Below the pieces are notes generated by a model that saw only the letters and a list, made by a program, of their open reading frames with translations, did not search any database and had not been told where the DNA came from. 64,000 bases of DNA from Aphrophora alni (taxonomy: Eukaryota; Arthropoda; Insecta; Hemiptera; Aphrophoridae), in NCBI GenBank assembly GCA_963513935.1, contig OY740769.1, forward strand, positions 75,364,261 to 75,428,260. The letters run 5' to 3'. Of the stretch, positions 11,448 through 23,996 are shown piece after piece. How positions within the stretch are numbered: position 1 is the stretch's first letter; each line of letters begins with the position of its first letter. The translations under genes were made by a program, and so were the position numbers.

Positions 11448-13440
11448 CATTTTGTAGCAACAGCGAAAACTGAAGAAAACACGAACACACTAAAATTACA
11501 ACTAGTTTGTTCAATTCAGGAGACACAACTGAGCACCAGCTCAAGATAAGAGAGAGGGAAAACATACAGGCGCTTGGATTTAATGTGGGAATATACCACA
11601 ATTTAATCACCAATTGTTCGACAATATAATTTTCTCTTCCATGAAACGCGTAGGTTGTTTTTAGGTTTTTAACAATTAATTACTGAAATTTAGAGAACTG
11701 GACGAGAGAAAAGGAATTATTGCAATTATTCGAGAGATGGCGAATAAAACATCTGTTTTACGTCTAAAGACTGCGTTTAAGAAAAATGTGAACACTGTCT
11801 AATTTTTGAAATTAAACATGGGTTGACAAGCGTCTCCACTTCCCTCCCCCAAGAGGATATAGTTGGGATAGTATCTATATGTTACAGACCCACATATTTC
11901 ATTCCCGAATCCAATAGTTTATGTAAGATAACTTCATACCTGTTTTCAAATAATCCTCAGTTTCACAAATATAATAAACGCATTTTACATCTCTAGAAAG
12001 AAAACGAAGCTACTTATCAAAATATTTCAAATAATAAAATACTTAAAAAATTAGTTGATCCATAGAAATAGTTATTTATTTCAATGAAACATGATTCATT
12101 TTATGAAAACGGATTCTTACTTTCTAAATTCAAAATCTTTACAATGATTTAGTTTCATTAATTTCATAAATAACAAATATATAGCAATTTGATTTTCTAC
12201 ATTAATTCCTCCCCTATTATTGTAAAGCTGCAAACTGTGGAACCCTCCAACGTTTGCATATTTTATGGAATTTCTATAACGAATAACCTGGTCTTTGATT
12301 TTGATTCAGTTTGGTAGATACTAGAGTTGTAAAAAGTTACAGTTGTAAACTTCTATACCTTCCTTCAATTCGGGTTGGTGAAGTTATGTTTTATGTCAAA
12401 ACAGTCATTCTTTGAAATAAAAAATACTCTATTGACTCTCAAAAGTTATTAAGTCTTACCAGTACTTTTGGATGATGTGTATAAAATATAAGTATAAAAA
12501 ATATGGTCTAGACGTACGTATAAGCCAGTTAATAAGAAATATTGAATGTTTATTTATAAAAGTTTGTGTACAGTTTTTCATATAGAAAAGTAATTACACG
12601 CAATTTCAACCGATATAACTTTATAACCTACAAAAGTAAAGGACATTTCATTTCCTCGAAATTGGCTTCATTTCACTACTGTGTGTAAATTAAAACTGAG
12701 TGCTTCAATTGTGACTTCAGTAATAATTTCCTTAAATTTGACAACATTTCTTTGTAATCAAAATACAAACGAAATAAATAATTTTTCAGAATTTACTATA
12801 TTTAACATTTATAAAATTTTAACGAAAACTTGTAGAACGTGGAGAAAGTTATGAAATATCTTCACCGATCCCCGTCTAATCTTAAACACTTAAAATTGAG
12901 AAGAGCTTGATGTGGTGGGGACAACGGATATAAATAAAATACTAGGTTATGATACGTTGTTTTAGTTTTGAAACGCAATTCAAAATTATTTTCACAAAAC
13001 ATGGACCTGGTTTAGTTTTACCTGACATAATATTATTAAGGAAATACTCTCTAAGAAATACAGTTTTTTATTAATTTCCTTTAAAAAAATACCCAAAAGT
13101 GTAAGACAACCTTTTGGGAGGCCAAATGCTTTCAACAGAGATAATTTGGTTACTATCTACAACTTAAAGTTGAAAGTTTATTTTGTCATCTAAAGCGATT
13201 CACTGCAATAAAACGTTTAGTGAATTTCAATGACAACTTACTCCAGCCTTTCAGTGCTGAATTACTTGTACTCTTGATCAAAAATGCATACTCATTAACA
13301 TTCTTCGTGAAGACGACATGAAAGGCGCCTGACTTTCTAAAATAAAATATCATTCCAATTCAGACACTTCTTCTGTTTTAAGAACAACAAAATTAAAATT
13401 AAACTCGAACGCAATTTCTTACAGATAGAGTAATTAAATC
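11448..13440. other. AT-rich intergenic DNA
   Basis: No gene or clear element found. The first 150 bp (GAGCACCAGCTCAAGATAAG and similar) are slightly richer in GC and may be what remains of the transcribed or repeat sequence into which the LTR element inserted. Confidence 0.4.
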
Positions 13441-13475
13441 AAACGCGTTTCAACTGATAATGCCGCCATTTTCAG
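13441..13475 (-). ncRNA. Hammerhead-like motif, degenerate (PLE terminal-repeat fragment)
   Basis: On the minus strand CTGAAAA is followed by a GGCGGC region, a short loop and GAAACGCGTTTGATT. The conserved G of CTGANGA is A here, so the ribozyme core is broken. The flanks (AATCAAACGCG on one side, GCTACAATAA with CTATAACTCA on the other) match the right arm of the palindrome at 42.0 kb, so this is another copy of that family. Confidence 0.45.
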
Positions 13476-16423
13476 TGACAGATCTGCTACAATAATCAAA
13501 CTATAACTCACTGTATTTATTGATTTAGTTTCCTTTTTAGAAATATAATATTTAACGATTCAAGAGTTGTGTACTAGCTAGCTCCCTAATCAGTCTGGAT
13601 GTATGATGTCACATACAAATAAAACATTTGACAACCATAACTATCCACTTTAGACGTAAATACCTAGTACCACAGAACGGGTATTTGTTACTACACATGG
13701 AATTATCCCTCATAGATAATTGTTGGTAATATTAATTAAACTAAATATAACGTTTTAGATTGACAAACGCCAAAATCCTTCTTTTTTATTAATACCTAAA
13801 ATCTCAAAATCAATCGTGTTAAGAATAAGCTTCTTTTCTACATTATAGCATTAAATTAGTTTCATTCCTTTGTTTATATTATTGAGTTATTACATAAGAA
13901 AATTGTTAGAGAAAGGAACAAATTATATACAGCCTATTTGCAAAATATTTTAGAAGATATAATATTTTATTATTAATAATAAAAGGACTAAGACTTACTA
14001 CAATGATTTTTAAATTAAGACTGATTTAACTGACATATAAAAACAGTTATTTTACAACATTACCAAGGAAATATAAAATAATATAGTTTTGGAAAAATAT
14101 GCTATTTATTCACATTTTAAACAATACCCTAAAAATATATTGAATAATAAATTTAATTTTGGATTCAACTGGATGTATGATACAATGATAACATTATCAA
14201 AAACAAGCAGTAGTATGATCTATTCTCTACTTCAACCAACCGGCCATTAGTAAAACAAATATAGCCACAAACAGATATATCCTGGAATAAAAAAGAAATA
14301 TAAATAAAACAATTCTATTGATTTAAATTTAAGTTTTAACGTTTGACATGTACATTGTTGTACATAATTTATTATGATAGTATGTGTTGTAACAGTGTGA
14401 TGTGACTAAATGTAATGTGATTCAAGCTTAATAATGGCACCGGCAAGTGGCGAAACAGATATCGCAAGAAAATAACAAGGCCTGCAGTAGACTTATAAGA
14501 TAAGTAAATGAAAACTAAAGATATTGTTAAGATGAAGTGAAAATACCATTTTCAGATGTGAGAAAGTGATTTAGCTAGGTTTCGATTTAGTTTGGTCATT
14601 AAAAAAGTTAAGGAACCAGATTTAATTTTGAGAGATAATAATAAAATAAAAATGAGGATCATACTTACTAACAAAAAGCGATATACGAAGCACCAATACA
14701 AGAATAAATCTATGGTAATAGATTGCAATTTCGTATTGTGTAGGCCACCTCGCAAATGAAATGACAAATTTGCCCATACAAATTACCTGTACGATTAGCG
14801 TCATCACTCCATAACTGAAGGCTGTGTTATATTGAAATTGAAAATATCAGACTTTAAAGAATTATAAATAAATAATTAGTTGTTGCTTTACCAATAATTT
14901 AATTATAAAATAAATTAGAATTATGAATAATTTATATAATTAAAAAATAATATAAGGATACAGGTAATGCACGTTTGATTGATGTTTTCAAACGGGTATT
15001 TAGAATCTCTCGCTAAATTAAAAAAAAAAAATCTAAATTATTTGTTGAAATATTCGCTCTCACCGTCCTACCTAATCTGTTATTTGCGAAAAAAAAAATG
15101 AAAAGTTTAAAATAAACTATTTTTTCATTACACACACTAGTTGACGATGGGCGTTAAGAATTGAAGAAATCTTTACAGCCATCTTAGCGACAGATAAATT
15201 ATTATTCTTAATTAATTCCTGTACTGTGATATTATTCATGTAATTAAATACTATTAATAAAACTAATATTATTAAAGAAACAGTTCTTGAATTTTTGTAA
15301 TTATTATTTTGAAAATGGACCAAGGGATTTAGTTAAAATGTGATCAGTTTAGAATTTTACGGTGAAAAAGTAGATATTAACAAAGTCCTCACGTTGGGAA
15401 AACTCATTTAAATAACTACTAGGTTAAGAACTTTACACAATCGACCATATTGAGAGCCAACAAAACTTTTCTCATTCGGTATTCCATTCACTTTATTCTT
15501 TTGACAATAAAACAATGTCACTTAGATTAGTTACGCTCAGAATAATCTTGAAAAATGAAGGTAAATATTTGTCTGTGTGCTAAATATCTACATATTAAAG
15601 GCTTAAAATCTGTTCTGTAGCTTTTTTAAGTGAAATAAAACAATATTTTTTCAACTTTTCTTATCGTACCGTGATATATTACGGCCGTATTAATCATCAA
15701 CATTATGTTAAGTGTTCTATATTTAGGATTATTAAAATTTTGTTGCAACATTTTGTATTATATTGCAAACAAAAAACTAATGTTTGTCTTAGTGGGTCAT
15801 CTTAATTATTAATCTTGATGATTTGACTTAATATTATAATCTAACACTTAACACACCAAATTACACATTTTGTTTGCCGTCAATCCTCCTTTACCGAGCA
15901 ATGATTGGTCTTTCGGGTACTATTAGTAATAAAACAAACATTCAATCAAATTTACAATATTTCACCATGATTAATGAATCGTCCTTGCCAGAGAGTAAAG
16001 GATTGAAAATAGATTCCTTGAAGTTAATATTGCGAGATTCACGATTTACCGACTTTACGAAGACAACATTTAGCACTTTATTTTATTATGAATTATATAT
16101 TTATGTAAACACATTAAGACATATACTAAACTTGTTTCAGTAAATGTTTGCCTTAGGTAATATCTCTTTTAAAGGGTTCTTTTTTGGGACACGTGATATG
16201 GTACGAATAAGATATGAAGTATCAATAGGTGGTATCTCAAAAACAAATATATTTAAGAGAAATTATTTAATTTGCAAGTAAGAGAACTAGATTCCCAAGA
16301 ATGTACATATATTGAACATGATGTTATTAGCTTCAAAGAATGCAATATTATAATAAATGGGTAGTACAGTAATTACATTTTTTCTCACCGTCAAGCACAA
16401 TAAATATAGCCTGTCGGATTATC
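13476..16423. other. AT-rich intergenic DNA
   Basis: No gene supported. Short minus-strand frames near 14.6-14.8 and 15.1-15.3 kb lack motifs and follow AT-rich composition. Confidence 0.4.
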
Positions 16424-16453
16424 GGTTTCGGTGGTTCATGCCACCATCATCAG
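16424..16453 (-). ncRNA. Hammerhead-like motif with intact CTGATGA core
   Basis: Minus strand reads CTGATGA, one T, a GGTGG stem, a six-base loop, CCACC, then GAAACC. The core bases CUGANGA and GAAA are complete and the stem is perfect apart from the single extra T shared with other copies. The flanking CGCG palindrome seen elsewhere is absent. Confidence 0.5.
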
Positions 16454-19400
16454 ATCAACCTCAAAAGATGTATTTCATTCCACTGTTGAGGAACACGTCG
16501 TTAAAACTACAAAAAACTAACACATAAAACATTAAACATAATCAATTTAGATTTTGAATAGTAATAAAATTGTTACTGACCTATAGTTTCAACAAATTGA
16601 CAATCTATTTTAGTTGATTTCTTTAACATTTCTTCGTGCTATATATTTGCTTCTGTCAGTGGATGTGTTAATTCACTTTCACATTTAATAATAATGTCGT
16701 TAGATAAACCATATAAACTAGCTGATCTCTTTTTCTCCAAACTGTTCGTGCTGTTTCACCGTTTATACTCAGTGAAATACTGTTCAGCCTTTGATGAAGA
16801 GATTTCAATAAACATTCCTTCTCAACCCTTTGATTGTAAACCACGAAACATTCTGCGGTTTCCAAGTTTAAGTCAAATTTACAACATTCCTTTTCTGTAA
16901 TATAGTTCAAATAAAATAAATAAAGAAGCCCATTAGCGAAATTAAATTACTAATGTAAAAACATATTTGATGAAAACTGCTCAAAGAATTATGTAGCTCT
17001 AAACTTAGTCGTTAATATAAGTTTTGAGGTAGTTTGATCAGACCTGTTCACCATAAAGAGAGAAGAATTTTATGTAGTTCGATGCATTACAAATTAAGTT
17101 ATTTAATAATTTTATAAAATGAGGTACCCAACTAAATATATCTTTAGATAAAAATTTACGGTACTTTTTAAATATGATACCAATAAAGACCGTATCATTA
17201 GTATGGATTATAGATTCAGTAAATATAGTATTATAGAAATAAAGTGTTTTAAAGAAAATGATTGTATATTTCAAAACTACAAAATTGATTAATGTAATGT
17301 TTTCAGATTCTTCTTGCACTTATTTATATGCTTAACAAATAAGGATGTTTATTTTACGTGTTTAAAAAGTTTATAATTAGGAAACTGTTACAATTAAAAG
17401 AAGAAATCAAAGCATTATTCAAAAATGTTGTGTATTATTGAATTATGATATTATAATCGTAATAAGAAGTAAAATATTTTAACAAATAGACATATTTATG
17501 AAATATTTGTTTTCTGTTATTAACTTCTTATTATATTTAAAGTACATGTGAAGATTAATAGATATCTTATATATTGTGTTTCGTCGCAGACAGAAATACA
17601 AATTGTCTGTCATTAGACATAAGTAATTATTTTAATGGCTAATTTATGACAATCCCTCATTAAATCTGGGTTTGCAATCACTGTAAATACTGTAATTTGT
17701 GCAGCTGTGGCAATACATTCATTCAAAATAACGGAGCCACAAATAACAAGTAAAATTCACTCTTTTCGTAACAACATCCTCCGGACTAGTTATGTGCAAT
17801 TTAAATGTATGATAAACATTTGTTTTGTGTTTATTTACGAGACGAAAGTTAAGCACAGGCTTCGAGAAAGCTTATTTTAAGCTCTTATTACAAAAGCTGA
17901 AAGTTAAGTAATTTATTGCATTAAACACAAATAGTTGAAGAGGTTGTGCATTGTTCTAGAAGGAGAACTGCATTAAGTCAAAGGGGGTGGTTTGTTGTAT
18001 TCTAAGGAAACACTGACATTCAAACGGAACTCTTGTTAAATAAATTACGAATTTAAATATATGTATAAATACAGTACCTACATTCTAGGTTAATATTGTA
18101 ATTATTTTAATCTGCTGAGACTTATTCAGTGTTTTAAATTTGAAAACTCAAATATATAAGAGGTCCACACATATCATGATAAAAGATATGAAAAACATTT
18201 TTGAAATATATATTCGCTTTTAAAATCGAGTAATGTTATTTAATATTATTGCATGACCAACTCAATCTTAATATTTTCATTCCTATGTGTTTTATAACAG
18301 GTTTACATTTACACTAGTAAAACATGTTTAAACAAAATCATATAAATATTTTAATTTCTACACAGTTGTCAAAGTAAATGAAATTTATAAATATTTTCAA
18401 TGTTTATACTGTTGTTCTAATAACTGGAATTTAAAATGATAACAAAATAACACATAATTAAAACTATAAAATTGTGTATGAAAGTTTTTTAGTTCTATGC
18501 TTATTAAGAGATTTAATTCTCAATAGTTTTAATGTTACTTTCATTGAAGTGTTATTTGAAAAGGTATGTCATTACACCAGGTGTACAAAAGTCTCGGGAA
18601 GGTTTGAAAGCTCAAAATTAAAAAAAATATTTTGGGTATTAAAATATTAATTTTGGTTTTATAAGTAAATTCATCCTCACTTAAAAATAGGGTTTTTGGG
18701 AGAGCTACTAACATTTTTCAAATGTAAAGCTCCATAATTTTATCTCGTGTGTAATAGAAAATAACTGCGCAAACTAAAGGTTCCTCTTACTCCAATACAA
18801 AATGGCGGCCAGTTATTCAAAAAATTCAATACCGTGAAAATTTTACTCTATACTCTAAAAACAAACCAAAGCAGCTAATTAATATTTTATAATGATATAT
18901 ATTTTTTAATTAAGGGGAGCGGAGTTGACAGAACGCGTGCTTATCTGGCCACAGTTGAGATTAGTGAGCCGTCAAAGGTTACGCAGTTTTCAGCCCAGCT
19001 GAAAGCATTGCATGTATCTGTGTCTGGCCTACCTCCCCTTCTTTATTAGTCTAACATCATAAAGCAGAAACATTGCGTAAAACATTACGTAAAACAAATA
19101 AAGCCGGCAGATGGAAGATGTTTATTTATTATGGATAAGTATATTAATAAGTATATAATCTTTCTATGATTCAGAGATGTTCTGAAACAAGTGCAGATTG
19201 TAAAGTATGGTATATTACAAAAATTGTCGTATTTAATAATTCTACTAATGTATCTATATTTTTTACCAGGATTGAAAATCACGAGAAAGTTAGTGCTACA
19301 TAATTGTTCGAAGTTTCAATAACTATGGAAATCTTAGAGTAACATTTTCAATTTCTATAATTACCATTAAAAAAGTAAAAGTATTTACGGAAAAGTAAAC

Positions 19401-20029
19401 TTTTATTTTTTATGGATGAAAAACTAAAACTAAAAATAATCAAGCTACAAAGTGCAAAACTAAATCACTGAAGGAAGATAGTAGTGAAAAAAACATGAAA
19501 TCAATCCAGTTTTTAGGGATAGGACATTTTCTGATTTTTGTATGTATTAGGTAAATAGGTATATCCGAATAAACAGTTATCATATTTTTATTATTTTATA
19601 AATTATACATGGAGTCTGTTAACTTTGAAAATCAAGACTTTAAGATGTCAGAATTCTCTATGAAACAGTCTCACCTAATAAAACGGTTTTTAGGAAATTA
19701 TTTTTATGTGTATTTTATTCATCAACCATAATTAATTATCTCATTCTTATTACAATATTTTATTAATTTGATATAAAAGGAAACATATTTTAAATAAATT
19801 ATTTTAGAAATATATTTATAAACTAATTTGTATAATGTATACTATAAAGGTTAAACAGTAATGTAAAAAGGGGAAAAAAATCCTTTTATAGACTCTAAGA
19901 AAAGTGTACTTAATTAAGATTAATTATATAGAACACTATCTCTCTAGCTCCTAAAAACACCCCCTTTCACTTGTAATAAATAAATAGTAAAATATTCGCT
20001 ATGAGTTACTGATTTGAAAAACTGAGTAA
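16454..20029. other. AT-rich intergenic DNA upstream of the LRR gene
   Basis: No coding exon is supported. Any non-coding first exon of the LRR gene should lie here, but I cannot place it. An 80-codon minus-strand frame (16910-16668) lies about 215 bp upstream, in sense, of the motif at 16424-16453. That spacing resembles the PLE remnant near 43.6 kb, but its sequence shows no PLE motif. Confidence 0.4.
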
Positions 20030-20045
20030 ATTTTGTTTGTTATAG
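20030..20045 (+). promoter_or_regulatory. Probable splice acceptor before the LRR gene start codon
   Basis: AATTTTGTTTGTTATAG is T-rich, ends in AG and sits one base before the ATG at 20047. This suggests a non-coding upstream exon; no donor could be assigned. Confidence 0.5.
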
Positions 20046-20046
20046 G

Positions 20047-20643
20047 ATGCTGCAGGCCTCCGTACTACTCTTCTTAGTCAACGCTGTCCTGTGTGTTTGT
20101 CCGCCCGACTGTCTTTGTATTGTTGATGATAAAAACCGTCGACAGATCTTATGTACTAAAGGCGCTATGATGGATCCAATCCCCACTGCGTACATGGATC
20201 CCCAGCTTCAAGTTATACACATATCAGCACCTTCGAAAAATAAAAATCACTTGACCATTGGACCGGTTTTCCAAAATTTCTCCCGCCTAGAACAGCTTCA
20301 AATCACTTACTCCAATATTCCAACGATAGGAAGACATTCTTTCTGGGGCGTCCCTACATTGAGAAAACTTAACTTGTCACATAATAATATAACACAACTT
20401 CTAGAAAACAATTTTCGAGGATTGATAAACCTTCTGGAGCTTTATTTGGATTATAACAGGATAGAATCTATGACCAGCGGGACTTTTAGACATCTTCCAG
20501 AACTCATGGTCTTGTCTCTGACAAGAAACAGAATATCCGAATTAGCTCCTAGACTGTTCCTTGGCCTTGGAAAACTACATCAATTTTATCTATCTGGTAA
20601 CGCTGTCGAAGAGTTAAACACCGATGTCTTTAAGGATGTACAG
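20047..20643 (+). CDS. LRR single-pass membrane protein, coding exon 1 (residues 1-199)
   Basis: The whole gene encodes 575 residues from two coding exons (20047-20643 and 23997-25127). Exon 1 starts MLQASVLLFLVNAVLC, a signal peptide, directly followed by an LRR N-terminal cap with cysteines 18, 22, 24 and 36. Six LRRs of the xLxxLxLxxNxI type follow, most of exactly 24 residues, the sixth ending at the exon junction. The family acts at the cell surface in adhesion, guidance or receptor roles; which of these applies here cannot be told. I do not recognise a specific orthologue. The exon ends with CAG at 20641-20643, followed by GCAAGA. A GT donor six bases earlier (GAT|GTACAG) would keep frame but shorten one LRR to 22 residues. 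The frame runs on only to 20715. Confidence 0.9.
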
Positions 20644-20780
20644 GCAAGAAAATGGGGATATCTTATTTTAAGGATTATTGTAAATATTTTGGGGTTAAAT
20701 AGAAGCCCATTTTGAGACACAAAAATAGTTCAATTTAAGGGTCCAGAGAGAGGAAAATGTTAGGTAATAGGGAAAACTAG

Positions 20781-20870
20781 TATAACCTAAGCTAATCTAA
20801 CCTACCCAACCTAAACTAATCTAACCTACCCTGACCTAATCTAGTCTAATGTGTCGTAATCTAACATAGT
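20781..20870. repeat. Degenerate CCTAA-type pentamer run
   Basis: Repeated words TAACCTAA, CTAATCTAACC, TACCCAACC and CTAACC. The underlying unit is CCTAA, the complement of the insect telomere repeat TTAGG, but the phase drifts and no long perfect array exists. Confidence 0.5.
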
Positions 20871-21019
20871 TTCTTCTTTACCTAAGCTAAGTTGGAATCT
20901 TTACTAGCCAACACCAGGAATCGATAATGTGGGTTTCTTAACCACTTTAACCTCTACTTTGCTATTGAGACTACACCGGAGACGGTTTCCTCCATAAACA
21001 CAGTCTAAGTATCTATAGT

Positions 21020-21900
21020 CTGCCTTTACTTTGGTCTATTGATGATCTTACTTCTTTTAAACTCGTCGTATTGTTCCTCTTCCTGAATTAGAACGGAGAT
21101 AATAAAACTATCACATACTGGCCAAAACGTTCTAAAATAAGTTGATTGGTTGCGTCCACCGAGCACAACTATTCCTTGTTCGCTTGCCATTTCACACAGT
21201 AGAAAAACTTGTAAACAACTGATAATATCTAAGATAATGTCTAAACTCACTGTGCCTAGTGAGCAATTTAATAGTTGGGTGTTATATTAATTTACTTCTC
21301 CCAACTTACGAAAAATTCATATCCTCAGGTCCCGTATCGATCTTTAAGTCCAGTTAATCGTTCCATAGTCGACAATATCACATTTGTTGCCATATTTATA
21401 TCTATTGTCTCATTTCTGATGCCAACGATGACTACTGTACAAGTCATGATCAAATTTGTATAGTAAACTATTTCCAGAAATCTTATAGATTTTATCGTAG
21501 TGATATGCAGATCCCCTTCAATATTTCTACATCCTGGTATCTCAGTTTTCTGAGATGCGAGGTTCAGTATATTTATATCTAGCCATTCGCTTATTATCGC
21601 TACTGATCTCAGTCAAGGATGTCTCGGTCACAGGGATTATTCACCATGTCCGCCACAGTAGTATTCTCCGCGAATTATACCAGTTCATTTAGAGCATCTC
21701 GCTCTCCCCTATCAGCACTTTTCAGGTAACTTGTAACGATACTGATTAATTCGAAACTCTTCAATCCTACAGTTCCTTTATGATGCCATCTTTATTAAGA
21801 ACATGTTTACAGCCACTATTTTAAGACCAATATTTTGCCAGTTTCTACCTCATGCTAGTTTAACTCAACCGTCTCTGCTTCATAAACAATTGCCTTGCAG
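21020..21900 (-). other. Intronic minus-strand coding-like stretch, origin unknown
   Basis: Composition is more balanced than the rest of the intron. Successive minus-strand segments look coding: one near 21790-21690 (SFELISIVTSYLKSADRGE, then RDALNELV) and one at 21250-21026 (CEMASEQGIVVLGGRNQSTY, then a WPVCDSF stretch). Stops and frame changes separate them. This is compatible with a decayed insertion, such as a transposon or endogenous viral element, but I recognise no family. Confidence 0.25.
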
Positions 21901-22054
21901 TCTTTAAGGGATGCGGAACACACACCAGCAAGAGAGCTCTCAGCTTGCCGCAGATAATTTTATATGTCTGTCAGTCCCCAGACATATTATTTATCTAGAT
22001 TCGCCCACAACCGCCTCCAGTCTCTGTACTTAGAGATAACTTAATAAAATTCAA

Positions 22055-22460
22055 CGTAACTTAACCTACTTAAACCTAGCCTAGCTTAACGTAATTTAAT
22101 GAAAATAAATTGACCGAACCTAGTTTATCTCGTCTTAACTTAAAATAAATTCTTTTAGGAACTTTACTGTGTTTAATCTAACTATAATTAACATAGCACA
22201 GCCAATCTAACCTAACATAACATAGCCTGTTATTCTGTTTAGCCTAATCTAACCTACCCTAGAAAAACCTTACCTAACTTATTCTATATAGCCTAGCCTT
22301 TTTTAGGTTTTTCAATCACACCTGGTCATTTTAAAGTCCATGGGGAAATATTCCACGAGTAACATCTCTTAAGCATATTCAATTTTTCTCATAGTCTACG
22401 TTTGTCTAATCTAACTTAGCTAAACATAATCTAGCCTAATCTAACCTAACAAAATGGTCG
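22055..22460. repeat. Degenerate CCTAA-type pentamer run, second block
   Basis: TTAACCTACTTAAACCTAGCC, CTAACCTAACATAACATAGCC and TAATCTAACCTAAC words recur over 400 bp, mixed with unrelated sequence. The two blocks bracket the coding-like stretch at 21020-21900. Confidence 0.45.
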
Positions 22461-23996
22461 GTTAAAATATTGACTGAATCTGGATGTGTACTGTGATGTT
22501 TGATAAAACAGTAAACTCTGCTTCTAACTATTTTATGGTTAAAGCTTTGAACTTAAATTACAATTTAATTTTCTGAAAAGGTCCAAAACCATTGTTATTG
22601 TGTTTCTTCATGTCGGGTTGTTTTTAATAAACAATGATGGAACGAAAACAAAATGTAAGTGTGTAACATCGATGAGTAAAAAGGAAAGTACCAAACATAC
22701 AGAATAAAACACACGAATACCCCAGCTGATTAAATTAGTTAAATATGGTATAGGATAAGGATTTTAGAAGTAATTTTAAGTTTTATATTTACAAAACAAC
22801 TTTACTACAAAGTATAATTTACAAATATATTATATTACATATATACTTTGATAATATTTTTTTTGGTCAAGTGAAGCCAAAATATGAACTAACACAAGAA
22901 GAACATATGGCAAACTAGCAGGTCTGCTGATTTCTCTAAGACTAAATTTAACTGATTTGTAGGATAATTAGGTTTTAACTTAATCAATAGGATCTCACAG
23001 AAGACAAATTTAATAATTATGAGCTTATTTATAACTATTTTTTAGTTATTATTAAACATTAATAATGTATGCCAAATTCGAGTCCTCCGCCTCATAGCTA
23101 AAGATATATGTTAACACGAATGTATGGTTCAATACAAAACTAGATAATCGGTAAAGAATAGACGGCAATAACAACTTTTAAAACTAATAAAAGCGCATGT
23201 TTTCGTGGATAGATGAAAATTATGAAATCATGTTTTTTACTGGTACTACTATAGTATAATACCTTTCTTAAGTTTTTGATACCGTTGTTAAACGTTGGTT
23301 GAAAAGTAAGTTATTGATTGACTTTTCAAAATGCCTCCGTTATTTTTAAGATGGGGGGGGAGGGGGACATACATCGTGCTATACGATATCTTAGCCTTAC
23401 AAAGATTACAAAGGAAAAGCAAATTAAAAAGGAAAATATTAAAATCATTTTTTTTTACATTTAAAATTGCTAATCAAACTGTTTGTAAAACAGTAGATTT
23501 TTATGAACTTTGGTTTTTACAGCGAGATTTTTCAAGATTTCAATCTCAATTAGATATGGCATGAAGTCTAATATTCATTCTATGTTAAAAATGTCTCTTT
23601 TAATAATACATCAATAAATGTGACTATAAAGTGATAATAGAGGAAGGCAAAATACGTTGTATTTTTGAACTAGAATATGCTGCTTAAAATGTTTGTACAA
23701 TTTTAGAAGCTGAAATATTTAAAAATAAAGTATAATTTTTATTAAACTGAATGACCAGCCTGTAAGAAATGTTTGCATTGCAACGTACACGATTTTTAAA
23801 TATGATTAATATTACAATTTAGTGATCATCAAAAGTCTGTTCCAAGTGAATGAAAAAAGAAATCTAAAGTTAGGATAATAGGAACAACGCCCTAGGAAAC
23901 TCGTTATGATCCAACAATAACACACTTTATATATATAAAAAAAAATCAATTATATAAATCGACAAAAATAACTTTAAGGTTTATTTTTGATTTCAG

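Larger units (their letters stand above)
20644..23996 (+). other. Intron of the LRR gene, likely GC-AG
   Basis: The donor is CAG|GCAAGA, a near-perfect donor except for C at position +2. The acceptor is TTTTGATTTCAG|GAATTG. Phase is 0. The 3353-bp intron holds CCTAA-like runs (20781-20870 and 22055-22460), a moderate-GC minus-strand coding-like stretch (about 21020-21900) and AT-rich filler, including GGGGGGGG near 23354. Confidence 0.75.

Noticed and set aside
16668..16910. PLE protein fragment upstream of the motif at 16424-16453
   Set aside because: Spacing and strand match the 43.6 kb case, but no GIY-YIG or RT motif is readable in any minus frame.
22055..22460. Interstitial telomere array
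   Set aside because: CCTAA words recur but without a sustained perfect array or constant phase.
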